64,000 bases of DNA. It comes from Sulfuriferula sp047300855. Its GTDB lineage: Bacteria; Pseudomonadota; Gammaproteobacteria; Burkholderiales; Sulfuriferulaceae. A model generated the notes under the pieces. That model was not told the DNA's origin, ran no database searches, and was given only the letters and a program-made list of their open reading frames with translations. Below are positions 54,152 to 62,478 of this stretch, in pieces. The translations under genes and the position numbers were made by a program. The first letter of the stretch is position 1. Every line of letters begins with the position of its first letter. The stretch covers positions 3,299,342 to 3,363,341 of the forward strand of contig NZ_CP170197.1 in assembly GCF_047300855.1 (NCBI RefSeq), in the 5' to 3' direction.

Positions 54152-54169
54152 CCGTCGCCCGGGCGACGG
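54152..54169. repeat. Perfect palindrome downstream of parB
   Basis: CCGTCGCCCGGGCGACGG is an 18-base perfect palindrome directly after the parB stop. On the minus strand it is followed by As rather than Ts, so it is not a normal intrinsic terminator. Confidence 0.6.
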
Positions 54170-54172
54170 TGG

Positions 54173-55009
54173 CTAAAGCTTTCTGAGTATGCCTTCAAGC
54201 TGTTCATGGCTGGCATATTCTATGGTCAGCTTGCCCGCCCCGCCCTTGCGCGACTGGATATTGACTCGCGTACCCAGGCGATCCGACAAGCTTTCTTCAA
54301 GGCGCTGGATATCCCGGTCTATTTTCTTGATGGCCGCGATGGGCGGATTGAGCATTTGTCCCACCAGGCGTTCTGTTTCTCGCACCGAGAGCTGCTTTTC
54401 CACAATCATGTGCGCTGCCTCATTCTGCTTGGGGTGAGCAAGCGCCAATAATGCCCGTGCATGCCCCATATCCAGTTGCTGCTCCAGCACCATGGCCTGA
54501 ACCGGTTTGGCCAAATTGAGCAAACGCAGCAGGTTGGTTACTGCGCTACGCGAGCGCCCTACCGCTTCTGCTGCGGCCTGGTGGGTCATGTTGAACTCAT
54601 CGATCAGACGCTGAATGCCCGTGGCTTCCTCCATCGGATTAAGGTCTTCACGCTGGATATTTTCTATCAATGCCATCGCCAGCGCGGCTTCGTCCGCTAC
54701 CACCTTCACGACCACTGGCACCGTGCTCATGCCGGCCAATTGCGCCGCACGCCAACGCCGTTCGCCCGCAATGATTTCATAACGCTCTGCACCCACTGCC
54801 CGTACCAGAATCGGCTGCATCAGACCCTGGGACCTGATCGAGTCCGCCAGCTCGCGCAACGAAGTCTCGTCCATTCTGGTGCGCGGCTGATACTTTCCTG
54901 GCTGCAATTGGGTTACCGTCAAATTGCGCAACTCGCCTGGCAGAGCCGGGGCATCCTCCCCTCCCAGCAGCGCATCCAGCCCGCGTCCTAAGCCTTTTAA
55001 TCTCGCCAT
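54173..55009 (-). CDS. parB: Chromosome partitioning protein ParB
   Basis: This 278-residue protein has the ParB/Spo0J CTPase domain (LQPGKYQPRTRMDE, then GERRWRAAQLAG), a helix-turn-helix (HQAAAEAVGRSRSAVTNLLRLL) and a C-terminal dimerisation part. It spreads from parS sites and recruits the segregation machinery. A consensus parS occurs 3.4 kb away at 58403. It follows parA by 31 bases. Confidence 0.95.
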   Translation of the reverse strand: MARLKGLGRGLDALLGGEDAPALPGELRNLTVTQLQPGKYQPRTRMDETSLRELADSIRSQGLMQPILVRAVGAERYEIIAGERRWRAAQLAGMSTVPVVVKVVADEAALAMALIENIQREDLNPMEEATGIQRLIDEFNMTHQAAAEAVGRSRSAVTNLLRLLNLAKPVQAMVLEQQLDMGHARALLALAHPKQNEAAHMIVEKQLSVRETERLVGQMLNPPIAAIKKIDRDIQRLEESLSDRLGTRVNIQSRKGGAGKLTIEYASHEQLEGILRKL

Positions 55010-55040
55010 TTATTCAACCTCATCTCAAGTTAGTATGCGC

Positions 55041-55814
55041 TTACTTCACTTCTAGGCTGCGCTGCAGCATTTCTTCTGCAAGATTTTGGTAAGCTAGCGC
55101 GCCCCTGGAATTGCGGTCATACGACAATACCGGGCAGCCATGGCTGGGCGCTTCCGCCAACCGGATATTGCGCGGGATCACTGTATCGTAAACTTTGCCC
55201 CCAAAATGCTGTTTGAGTTGATCAGAAACCTGTTGGGCAAGGGTATTGCGCGGATCGAACATGGTGCGCAGCAAACCCTCTATTTCCAGCTGCGGATTCA
55301 GGCTGGCGCGTACTTTTTTAATAGTATTGACCAGATCGGACAGCCCTTCCAGAGCATAATATTCACACTGCATTGGAATCATCACTGCATCAGCGGCAGT
55401 CAGCCCATTCACGGTAAGCAGGTTAAGTGCCGGCGGGCAATCTATCAATATGTAGTCGTAATCCACCGCAACCGTGGACAGCGCTTTTTTAAGCCGGGTT
55501 TCGCGCTGTGGCTGATCAACCAGCTCTACCTCCGCCCCCGCCAGTTCGCGGTTGGCCGGCAGCAAGTCAAACTTGCCGCTTTCCGAATGCTGGCGCACTT
55601 CCGGCAGCGACGCCAGTTCCAGCAGTACATGGTATACGGTTTGCCGCAAGCTGCGCTTATCCACGCCGCTGCCCATGGTGGCGTTGCCCTGCGGATCAAG
55701 GTCTATCAGCAATACGCGTTGCCCCAGGGCGGCCAGGCTTGCCGCCAGATTAACCGCGGAAGTGGTTTTTCCGACGCCGCCTTTTTGATTGGTTATTGCC
55801 AGAATTTTTGCCAT
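55041..55814 (-). CDS. parA: Chromosome partitioning ATPase ParA
   Basis: This 257-residue ATPase of the Soj/ParA family has the deviant Walker A KGGVGKTT at residues 10-17 and DCPPALNLLTVNG as Walker B region. It works with ParB to move origins apart. The ATG at 55814 overlaps the stop of rsmG by one base; a long in-frame extension to 55985 lies within rsmG. Confidence 0.96.
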   Translation of the reverse strand: MAKILAITNQKGGVGKTTSAVNLAASLAALGQRVLLIDLDPQGNATMGSGVDKRSLRQTVYHVLLELASLPEVRQHSESGKFDLLPANRELAGAEVELVDQPQRETRLKKALSTVAVDYDYILIDCPPALNLLTVNGLTAADAVMIPMQCEYYALEGLSDLVNTIKKVRASLNPQLEIEGLLRTMFDPRNTLAQQVSDQLKQHFGGKVYDTVIPRNIRLAEAPSHGCPVLSYDRNSRGALAYQNLAEEMLQRSLEVK

Positions 55815-56437
55815 TACACCGCTTTCAGGATAATCAGATGACGTTGCGCACCCAGACCGGGTACAGTCAATGGCACGACCCGCTCCACTTCGACTTCGGC
55901 TGGCAATTGCGCCAGTTCCTCGTCCGGGCACACCCCCTTCATGGCATACCAGCGCCCGTTCGTAGCCAACAAGTGGCGTGTACACGCAATGAAATCAGCA
56001 ATCTCGGAGAATGCCCTGGAGATCACGCCATCAAATTTTTGCTCGGGCCGGATATCTTCCACACGCCCTGGCGCCACGCGTACGTTGCTCAAACCCAGCT
56101 CTATTACCGCCTGTTGCTGAAAGCTGGATTTTTTGTGGTTGCTGTCAGACAGCGTGATTTCCCAGTCAGGGCGAGCAATTGCCAAGGGAATTCCCGGCAA
56201 ACCGGCGCCACTCCCTACATCCAACAAGCGCTCTGCGCAAAAGTGCGGCAACACGGCGAGACTGTCCAGCAAATGGTGGGTCAGCATTTTTTGAGGATCG
56301 CGTAAGGCCGTCAGATTATGCACACGGTTCCATTTCTGGATCAGGCTCAAGTACTGCATCAGCCGGGATAACTGCTTTTCGTCCAGCGCCAACCCTAACG
56401 AGCGCACGCCCGTTTCCAGTTGCTGATACGGGGTCAT
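55814..56437 (-). CDS. rsmG: 16S rRNA m7G527 methyltransferase
   Basis: This 207-residue SAM-dependent methyltransferase modifies G527 of 16S rRNA. It has the SAM motif LLDVGSGAGLPGIPLAI and the family region HHLLDSLAVLP. Start and stop overlap its neighbours mnmG (4 bases) and parA (1 base). Confidence 0.95.
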   Translation of the reverse strand: MTPYQQLETGVRSLGLALDEKQLSRLMQYLSLIQKWNRVHNLTALRDPQKMLTHHLLDSLAVLPHFCAERLLDVGSGAGLPGIPLAIARPDWEITLSDSNHKKSSFQQQAVIELGLSNVRVAPGRVEDIRPEQKFDGVISRAFSEIADFIACTRHLLATNGRWYAMKGVCPDEELAQLPAEVEVERVVPLTVPGLGAQRHLIILKAV

Positions 56438-58332
56438 GCGTAATTTTTATGTTTTATGGAGGCGCCGGTCCGCTTCAAGTGCACCAGCAATACAGAAACC
56501 GCTGCAGGGGTTATTCCGGAAATACGTGAGGCATGTCCTATGGTTTCGGGCTTGTGGCGATTCAGCTTTTGCTGTGCCTCGACTGACAAACCGTGCACCG
56601 TGCTGTAATCCAGATCGGGAGGCAATGGCCGCCCCTCCAGGGCTTGACCACGCTCGATCTCGTCATGCTGGCGTTCAATATAGCCCTGATATTTGGCCTG
56701 GATTTCTACTTGTTCAATCACTTGCGGGTCATTTGTAACCGCGCTCGTGTCTGATAGGCTTAATATTCCTGCATAGTCCACATCGGGGCGACGCAATAAC
56801 TCGTAGAGATTGTATTCATGCTCTATCGGCTTGCCGAGCACACGCAGCGCATCTGCCTCGGCCAGCGTTTCCGGGCGCACCCACACGCTGCGCAGGCGCG
56901 CCAGTTCGGCCTCGATGGCGTCGCGCTTGCGCATGAAGGCATCCCAGCGCAAATCATCAACCACACCCAGCCTGCGCCCCGCCTCCGTCAAGCGCAGGTC
57001 GGCATTGTCTTCGCGCAGAGACAAGCGATATTCCGCGCGGCTGGTAAACATCCGGTACGGCTCGGTGACACCGCGGGTGATCAGGTCATCCACCAACACT
57101 CCCAGATAAGCCTCGTTGCGCTGCGGGCACCACGCCGTGCGCTCCTGTACGTACAATCCGGCATTGATACCGGCCAGCAAGCCCTGCGCGGCTGCCTCTT
57201 CGTAACCTGTCGTGCCGTTGATCTGCCCGGCAAAAAAAAGGCCTTGAATAGCCTTGGTTTCGAGAGAGCTTTTCAGTCCGGTTGGATCGAAATAATCATA
57301 TTCAATGGCATAGCCGGGTCGCGTCACATGCGCTTTTTCGAAGCCCTTGATCGAACGCACCAGCGCCATTTGCACATCGAATGGCAAACTGGTCGAAATG
57401 CCGTTCGGATATACCTCATGGGTCGTCAAGCCTTCCGGCTCAACGAATATCTGGTGCGATAGCTTTTCTGCAAACCGCACCACCTTGTCTTCAATAGACG
57501 GGCAATAGCGTGGCCCAACCCCGGCAATAACACCCGTGTATAACGGAGATCGATCCAGCCCGTTGCGAATAATTTCGTGCGTCTCTTCCGAGGTATGAGT
57601 AATCCAGCACGGCAATTGGTGCGGATGTTGACTGGCATTGCCCAGAAACGAAAACACTGGCGCCGGGTCGTCGCCAGGCTGTATTTCCATAACCGAATAA
57701 TCCAGGCTGCGCCCATCCAGGCGCGGCGGCGTGCCGGTCTTGAGGCGCCCCACGGGCAACTTCAGCTCGCGCAGGCGATGCGCCAGGCTAATTGCGGGCG
57801 GATCGCCTGCACGCCCTGCCTGATAATTGGATTGCCCGACATGCACCAAGCCCGCCAGGAACGTTCCCGCCGTCAGCACCACAGCGCGCGCATGAAATAT
57901 CAGCCCTAGCTGGGTTTTTACTCCATCTACGCGATCGCCGGTCACCAGCAAATCGTCCACTGCCTGCTGAAACAGCCACAAATTCTGCTGATTTTCCAGG
58001 CGCCTACGTATCGCCTGCCGGTACAGCACCCGGTCGGCCTGGGCGCGCGTCGCGCGCACCGCTGGGCCTTTGGATGAATTCAGAATACGAAACTGGATGC
58101 CGCTCTCATCCGTCGCTGCTGCCATGGCGCCGCCCAGGGCGTCCACCTCTTTTACCAAATGACCCTTGCCGATACCGCCGATTGACGGATTACACGACAT
58201 TTGCCCGAGCGTCTCGATATTATGTGTAAGCAGCAGTGTTTCTTGGCCCATGCGCGCCGACGCGAGCGCCGCCTCGGTGCCCGCGTGACCACCGCCAATT
58301 ACAATTACATCGTACCGTTCTGGGAAATTCAT
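56434..58332 (-). CDS. mnmG: tRNA uridine 5-carboxymethylaminomethyl modification enzyme MnmG
   Basis: This 632-residue FAD protein works with MnmE on wobble uridine of tRNAs. It has FAD-binding VIGGGHAGTEAALA at the start, the conserved CNPSIGGIGKGHLVKE motif and a C-terminal helical domain. The ATG at 58332 starts the family-typical N-terminus; a TTG at 58362 is less likely. It overlaps rsmG by ATGA. Confidence 0.96.
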   Translation of the reverse strand: MNFPERYDVIVIGGGHAGTEAALASARMGQETLLLTHNIETLGQMSCNPSIGGIGKGHLVKEVDALGGAMAAATDESGIQFRILNSSKGPAVRATRAQADRVLYRQAIRRRLENQQNLWLFQQAVDDLLVTGDRVDGVKTQLGLIFHARAVVLTAGTFLAGLVHVGQSNYQAGRAGDPPAISLAHRLRELKLPVGRLKTGTPPRLDGRSLDYSVMEIQPGDDPAPVFSFLGNASQHPHQLPCWITHTSEETHEIIRNGLDRSPLYTGVIAGVGPRYCPSIEDKVVRFAEKLSHQIFVEPEGLTTHEVYPNGISTSLPFDVQMALVRSIKGFEKAHVTRPGYAIEYDYFDPTGLKSSLETKAIQGLFFAGQINGTTGYEEAAAQGLLAGINAGLYVQERTAWCPQRNEAYLGVLVDDLITRGVTEPYRMFTSRAEYRLSLREDNADLRLTEAGRRLGVVDDLRWDAFMRKRDAIEAELARLRSVWVRPETLAEADALRVLGKPIEHEYNLYELLRRPDVDYAGILSLSDTSAVTNDPQVIEQVEIQAKYQGYIERQHDEIERGQALEGRPLPPDLDYSTVHGLSVEAQQKLNRHKPETIGHASRISGITPAAVSVLLVHLKRTGASIKHKNYA

Positions 58333-58402
58333 GGATTTGTTCTGCTTGACGCAAGTACACAAGACACGGAATGATACGCCGAACCCGCATAAAGGTTAAG
58401 TT

Positions 58403-58418
58403 TGTTTCACGTGAAACA
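58403..58418. promoter_or_regulatory. parS centromere site
   Basis: TGTTTCACGTGAAACA is an exact copy of the consensus 16-base parS palindrome bound by ParB. It lies in the 235-base gap between mnmG and mnmE, outside any gene, 3.4 kb from parB and about 5.5 kb from the likely origin. Confidence 0.95.
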
Positions 58419-58567
58419 TTGGGAGTTTGGGTTTTTGAAAGCCTCAGCCAAAAACCGGGCCGCCATACCGAGCCTCGCTGCACAATATTCAGCCGCCCGA
58501 TACCAAGCCCATCGAGACCCGGCGATCGCCCAATGCAGCGCATTATGGTCGGTTCTGGGGTTTTCCC

Positions 58568-59902
58568 CTATTTTCCGATGCAGAAACGGCTAAAAATTTC
58601 TCCCAGCAGATCATCGGCGCTGAATTCTCCGGTTATCGTGGACAGGGCATTCTGCGCCAGCCGCAATTCTTCCGCTAGAAATTCCAGCCTATCGCCAGAC
58701 TGACTGGCTTGTTCGATATGCCGGGCTGCCTGGGCCAGTGCATCCAGATGTCGATCACGCGCCATAAACAAGCCTTCGCCTTCCGGTTGCCATCCGGCAA
58801 TTTTAAGGAGCTCTGTGCGCAAGGCTTCCACCCCCTCGCCGGTCTTGGCCGACAGATACAGATCGTTACCCTGCTTGCGGTGGTGCTCCTGGTTAAGGTC
58901 GATTTTGTTATGAATGGTTAAAAGCGGCAGCGTGTTTGGCAACCCAGCGATTATCTCTTGCTCGGCAGCGGTAACGCCGTGTTGGGCGTCCACAAGCAGC
59001 AAAGCTACCGACGCCTGGCGTATCGCTTCCCAGGTACGTGCTATACCGATGCGTTCGACTTCATCCTCGGTTTCACGTAACCCGGCCGTGTCGATAATAT
59101 GTAGCGGCACGCCCTGTATCTGTATGGTTTCGCGCACGGTATCCCGCGTCGTGCCGGGGATCGCTGTGACAATTGCCACATCCTGCCCGGCGAGTTGATT
59201 GAGCAAACTGGATTTGCCTACATTGGGCTGCCCGATCAAAACCGCTCGTATCCCCTCGCGCAATAAGCTGCCCTGGTGTGCTCCCTGGCGGGTTTTTTCC
59301 AGTGCGGTTTGTATTGCAGTCAATTTTCCAAAGGCATCTGCCGCCTTCAAAAAATCGACATCTTCTTCGGGAAAGTCCAGCGTCGCTTCGACTAACATGC
59401 GCAGATTGATCAGCGCCTCCACCAATTCGTGAATGCGTCGCGAAAACTCCCCGGTCAACGAGCGCAAGGCACAGCGCGCCGCTTCTGTTGATGCGGCGTC
59501 AATCAGATCCGCCACGCTCTCGGCCTGGGCCAAATCCAGCTTGTCGTTTAGATAGGCGCGTCGGGTAAACTCCCCGGGCTGCGCCGGGCGAGCCCCCAAT
59601 TCGAAACAGCGCGACAGGATGAGCTGCAATACGGCCGGACCGCCATGCCCCTGCAACTCGAGAACATCTTCGCCAGTAAATGAATGGGGTGCAGGAAAAT
59701 ACAGGGCTATACCTTCATCCAGGACATCCCCCTGGTTGCCGCGAAAACGACTCAGCTGGGCGAAGCGCGGCCGGGGTTCCTGCCCTAGAATGGCTTTTGC
59801 CAGCGGTGCGAGCTGGCTTCCGGAAACCCGCACCACACCTATGCCACCGCGACCTGGCGCGGTGGCAACCGCAGCAATGGTATCGTTATCCTTGCTTGCC
59901 AT
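58568..59902 (-). CDS. mnmE: tRNA modification GTPase MnmE
   Basis: This 444-residue protein has an N-terminal tetrahydrofolate-binding domain, a helical domain and an inserted G domain: GQPNVGKSSLLNQL, DTAGLRETEDEVERIG and NKIDL. It ends with the conserved C-x-G-K (CIGK). The ATG at 59902 is preferred to a GTG at 59926. Its start overlaps the end of yidC. Confidence 0.95.
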   Translation of the reverse strand: MASKDNDTIAAVATAPGRGGIGVVRVSGSQLAPLAKAILGQEPRPRFAQLSRFRGNQGDVLDEGIALYFPAPHSFTGEDVLELQGHGGPAVLQLILSRCFELGARPAQPGEFTRRAYLNDKLDLAQAESVADLIDAASTEAARCALRSLTGEFSRRIHELVEALINLRMLVEATLDFPEEDVDFLKAADAFGKLTAIQTALEKTRQGAHQGSLLREGIRAVLIGQPNVGKSSLLNQLAGQDVAIVTAIPGTTRDTVRETIQIQGVPLHIIDTAGLRETEDEVERIGIARTWEAIRQASVALLLVDAQHGVTAAEQEIIAGLPNTLPLLTIHNKIDLNQEHHRKQGNDLYLSAKTGEGVEALRTELLKIAGWQPEGEGLFMARDRHLDALAQAARHIEQASQSGDRLEFLAEELRLAQNALSTITGEFSADDLLGEIFSRFCIGK

Positions 59903-61538
59903 GGCCGGCTTTGGCGGCCTCGACACGGCGGGTGATGTACCACTGCTGGGAAATGGATATCAGGTTATTGACCAGCCAATACAATACCAGGCCCGCTGGG
60001 AAGAAAAAGAAAAATATGCTGAAGGCCACCGGCATAATCATCATGACCTTGGCCTGAATCGGATCCGGCGGAGTGGGGTTCAGGCGCGTCTGGATCAGCA
60101 TGGTAATTCCCATGATAATCGGCAGCACATAGTAGGGGTCCGGCGCCGATAAGTCATGAATCCACAACACGAATGGCGCCTGGCGCATTTCCACACTTCC
60201 CAGGAGCGTCCAGTACAGCGCAATAAACACCGGTATTTGCACCACGACAGGCAAACAGCCGCCAAGCGGATTGATTTTCTCGGTTTTGTACAAATCCATC
60301 ATGGCTTGATGCAGTTTTTGGCGATCATCGCCATACTGCTCCTTGAGCCGTTGCAAACGCGGCGCCAACCCGCGCATTTGGGCCATGGATTTGTAGCTCT
60401 TCGCAGAAAGCGGGAAGAACATGATTTTGATCAGTATGGTCAGAATAACAATCGACCAGCCCCAGTTGCCAACAAATTGGTGAATCTTCTGCAAGGTCCA
60501 GAATATGGGGGCCGCGATAGGCGTAAGCAAGCCGTAATCCACCACATAATCCAGGCCGGGCGCCAAGGCGGTCAAGGTTTTCTGTATCTGGGGGCCCGCG
60601 TATAACGGCGTTGAGAAATTCAGGCTGGCACCCGGTTGCACACTACCCTCGGGCATGATGACGCCGGCGCTGTATAACCCATCACCGGCCGGCTTGGTGT
60701 AGAACTCGCGCTTGGGGCCATTCTTGGGTAGCCAAGCGGAAACGAAATGATGCTGAACCATGCCGATCCAGCCATCGTTGGAATAGCGGGGATAGTCCTG
60801 CTCCCCCTTGTCTATTTGTTTGAACTCCACCTTTTTGAATTTACTCTGCTCGGTATATAGCGCAGGGCCCGTATAGGTGTGAATAAAATGCGATTCGCCT
60901 TCCGGTGCTTTACCATCGCGCACAAGCTGGAAATAGGCATAAACAGGTATGGCTAGTTTGCTCGGGTTGGTTATTTGATAACCCACATCAATTTCGTAAC
61001 TGTCACGATGAAACGTGTAGGTTTTGGTAACCTTTACGCCCGTGGCAGGGTCAACCCAGGTCATCGGCACTTGGACTTTGTCTTGTCCCGGCGCCAAGGT
61101 GTAATTACCCGGGGTCAGCTGGAACAGGGTTTTATGGGTCGGCAGGTCGCTCCCGATCAACCCGGATTGTGCAATGTATTCATGCCCGGGCGTTTGTTCT
61201 AGCAACCGCAAAGTCTTGTTTTTGTCTACCGCGTCCTGATATCGCGTCAAATCCAGACTGCGTAAATCCCCGCCATTTGCGTCTATTTCTGCGCGCAATA
61301 CATCCGTAGTCACCACCGCCCGGGGGCCATTGACCAAGCCGGGTGCCGCCGTTGACGGTGTTGGCGTCGACGTCACTTGCTGTTGATCCAGAGTTGGCAC
61401 TGGCGCTACGCTAGCATTCGTTGCCTGTGTCGGTGCGCTAACCGTCGCCACGGGTTGGTCGTGCTTCTGCCAGTTCTCCCATAACATCAACAAAGAGAAG
61501 GAAAATACAACAAACAGAATTAGTCTTTGGGTATCCAT
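59886..61538 (-). CDS. yidC: Membrane protein insertase YidC
   Basis: This 550-residue inner-membrane protein has an N-terminal helix, a large periplasmic domain (about residues 25-350) and five C-terminal helices with KSMAQMRGLAPRLQRLKEQYGDDRQKL as the cytoplasmic hairpin. It inserts membrane proteins alone or with SecYEG. The linker after the first helix is rich in threonine, proline and alanine. Confidence 0.96.
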   Translation of the reverse strand: MDTQRLILFVVFSFSLLMLWENWQKHDQPVATVSAPTQATNASVAPVPTLDQQQVTSTPTPSTAAPGLVNGPRAVVTTDVLRAEIDANGGDLRSLDLTRYQDAVDKNKTLRLLEQTPGHEYIAQSGLIGSDLPTHKTLFQLTPGNYTLAPGQDKVQVPMTWVDPATGVKVTKTYTFHRDSYEIDVGYQITNPSKLAIPVYAYFQLVRDGKAPEGESHFIHTYTGPALYTEQSKFKKVEFKQIDKGEQDYPRYSNDGWIGMVQHHFVSAWLPKNGPKREFYTKPAGDGLYSAGVIMPEGSVQPGASLNFSTPLYAGPQIQKTLTALAPGLDYVVDYGLLTPIAAPIFWTLQKIHQFVGNWGWSIVILTILIKIMFFPLSAKSYKSMAQMRGLAPRLQRLKEQYGDDRQKLHQAMMDLYKTEKINPLGGCLPVVVQIPVFIALYWTLLGSVEMRQAPFVLWIHDLSAPDPYYVLPIIMGITMLIQTRLNPTPPDPIQAKVMMIMPVAFSIFFFFFPAGLVLYWLVNNLISISQQWYITRRVEAAKAGHGKQG

Positions 61539-61553
61539 TTTGGCTTTGTCAGT

Positions 61554-61763
61554 TTAAGGGACGGGGTCATAACCACCTGGATGACGCGGATGGCAACGGG
61601 ATAATCGGCGCATCGATAACCAAAATCCCTTGGCCACTCCATGCTTGGTAAGCGCCTCGACGGCATACTGTGAACAGGTTGGCGTAAAACGGCAACGCGC
61701 GCCTAATAGCGGGCTGATCGCATATTGGTAAAGCTTGACCAGATATATCAGGAGCCGAGACAT
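61554..61763 (-). CDS. yidD: Membrane protein insertion efficiency factor YidD
   Basis: This 69-residue protein has an amphipathic N-terminus (LIYLVKLYQYAISPLL) and the conserved CRFTPTCSQYAVEAL and CHPRHPGGYDPVP motifs. It lies between rnpA and yidC, as usual, overlapping rnpA by 16 bases. Confidence 0.95.
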   Translation of the reverse strand: MSRLLIYLVKLYQYAISPLLGARCRFTPTCSQYAVEALTKHGVAKGFWLSMRRLSRCHPRHPGGYDPVP

Positions 61764-62161
61764 CGTTTGGATTTATGCAGCAATTGAAGTAATTCTTCGC
61801 GTACTAGCAAGACATTGGACCTATCAAACGGTTTCATGATACGCACAATAATATCCACTGCCGGGATGTCGTGCTGATTGGTGCGAAAGACTTCGCGTAC
61901 CGTGCGCTTGGCCAGATTGCGCGCTACTGCTGTGCGCAATTCTTTTTTGCCAACAACGATCCCCATGCGCGCATGGGTCAAGTGATTGGGTTTGGCATAA
62001 ACACGAACAAAGTTTCCGCTCTGTCCACAACGGAAATTAAAAACGGATGAATATTCATCCGTTTTCAACAGTCGTGATTGCCTAGGAAAACGCCAATTTT
62101 GCCTTTCGGCTACGCTTGCATCATTGGCTATAATTCCGGACTCAAACAGAGAGCCGGGCAC
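61748..62161 (-). CDS. rnpA: Ribonuclease P protein component
   Basis: This 137-residue basic protein binds the RNase P RNA in tRNA 5' end processing. The core starts at FPRQSRLLKTDEYSSVF, and the RNR-like motif is AVARNLAKRTVREVFR. Only a GTG at 62161 gives a standard start upstream of the core, so the first about 20 residues are extra and the gene overlaps rpmH by 20 bases. A downstream, non-standard start cannot be ruled out. Confidence 0.88.
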   Translation of the reverse strand: MPGSLFESGIIANDASVAERQNWRFPRQSRLLKTDEYSSVFNFRCGQSGNFVRVYAKPNHLTHARMGIVVGKKELRTAVARNLAKRTVREVFRTNQHDIPAVDIIVRIMKPFDRSNVLLVREELLQLLHKSKRCLGS

Positions 62162-62276
62162 GGCCTTTGGCGCGACGAGCGCGGATGACTGCGCGCCCGC
62201 CTTTGGTTCTCATGCGAACCAGAAAGCCGTGTGTACGCTTGCGGCGGATTACGGACGGTTGATAAGTACGTTTCAT
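62142..62276 (-). CDS. rpmH: 50S ribosomal protein L34
   Basis: This 44-residue basic protein, MKRTYQPSVIRRKRTHGFLV through RARLSV, is L34. It is too short to appear in many searches but the sequence is unmistakable. It is first in the minus-strand rpmH-rnpA-yidD-yidC cluster, divergent from dnaA. Confidence 0.98.
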   Translation of the reverse strand: MKRTYQPSVIRRKRTHGFLVRMRTKGGRAVIRARRAKGRARLSV

Positions 62277-62313
62277 GACAAATCCTAGGAAAAATGATTC
62301 TGTAAAACGCATG

Positions 62314-62343
62314 ATTAGACTATTTTATTGCGTCTCCTGTCAA
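62314..62343 (-). promoter_or_regulatory. Promoter of rpmH operon
   Basis: On the minus strand, TTGACA (62343-62338) and TCTAAT (62319-62314) are 18 bases apart, about 38 bases before the rpmH start. Confidence 0.65.
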
Positions 62344-62364
62344 CCTGTAATTATCTCGACTACC

Positions 62365-62373
62365 TGTGGATAA
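62365..62373. promoter_or_regulatory. DnaA box upstream of dnaA
   Basis: TGTGGATAA is the exact complement of the consensus box TTATCCACA. It lies between rpmH and dnaA and probably serves autoregulation of dnaA. Confidence 0.8.
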
Positions 62374-62478
62374 GTTTTCCCCTCGGAGTTAGAATTCACG
62401 GTCTGTATTTTCACGCGCCCCCACAAGCATCAAAGCTTCTATGTGCCACCCATTAAATTATCCCCTTGTTTATATTTT

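Noticed and set aside
54120..54170. Rho-independent terminator for parB at the 18-base palindrome
   Set aside because: On the parB strand the stem is followed by As, not Ts.
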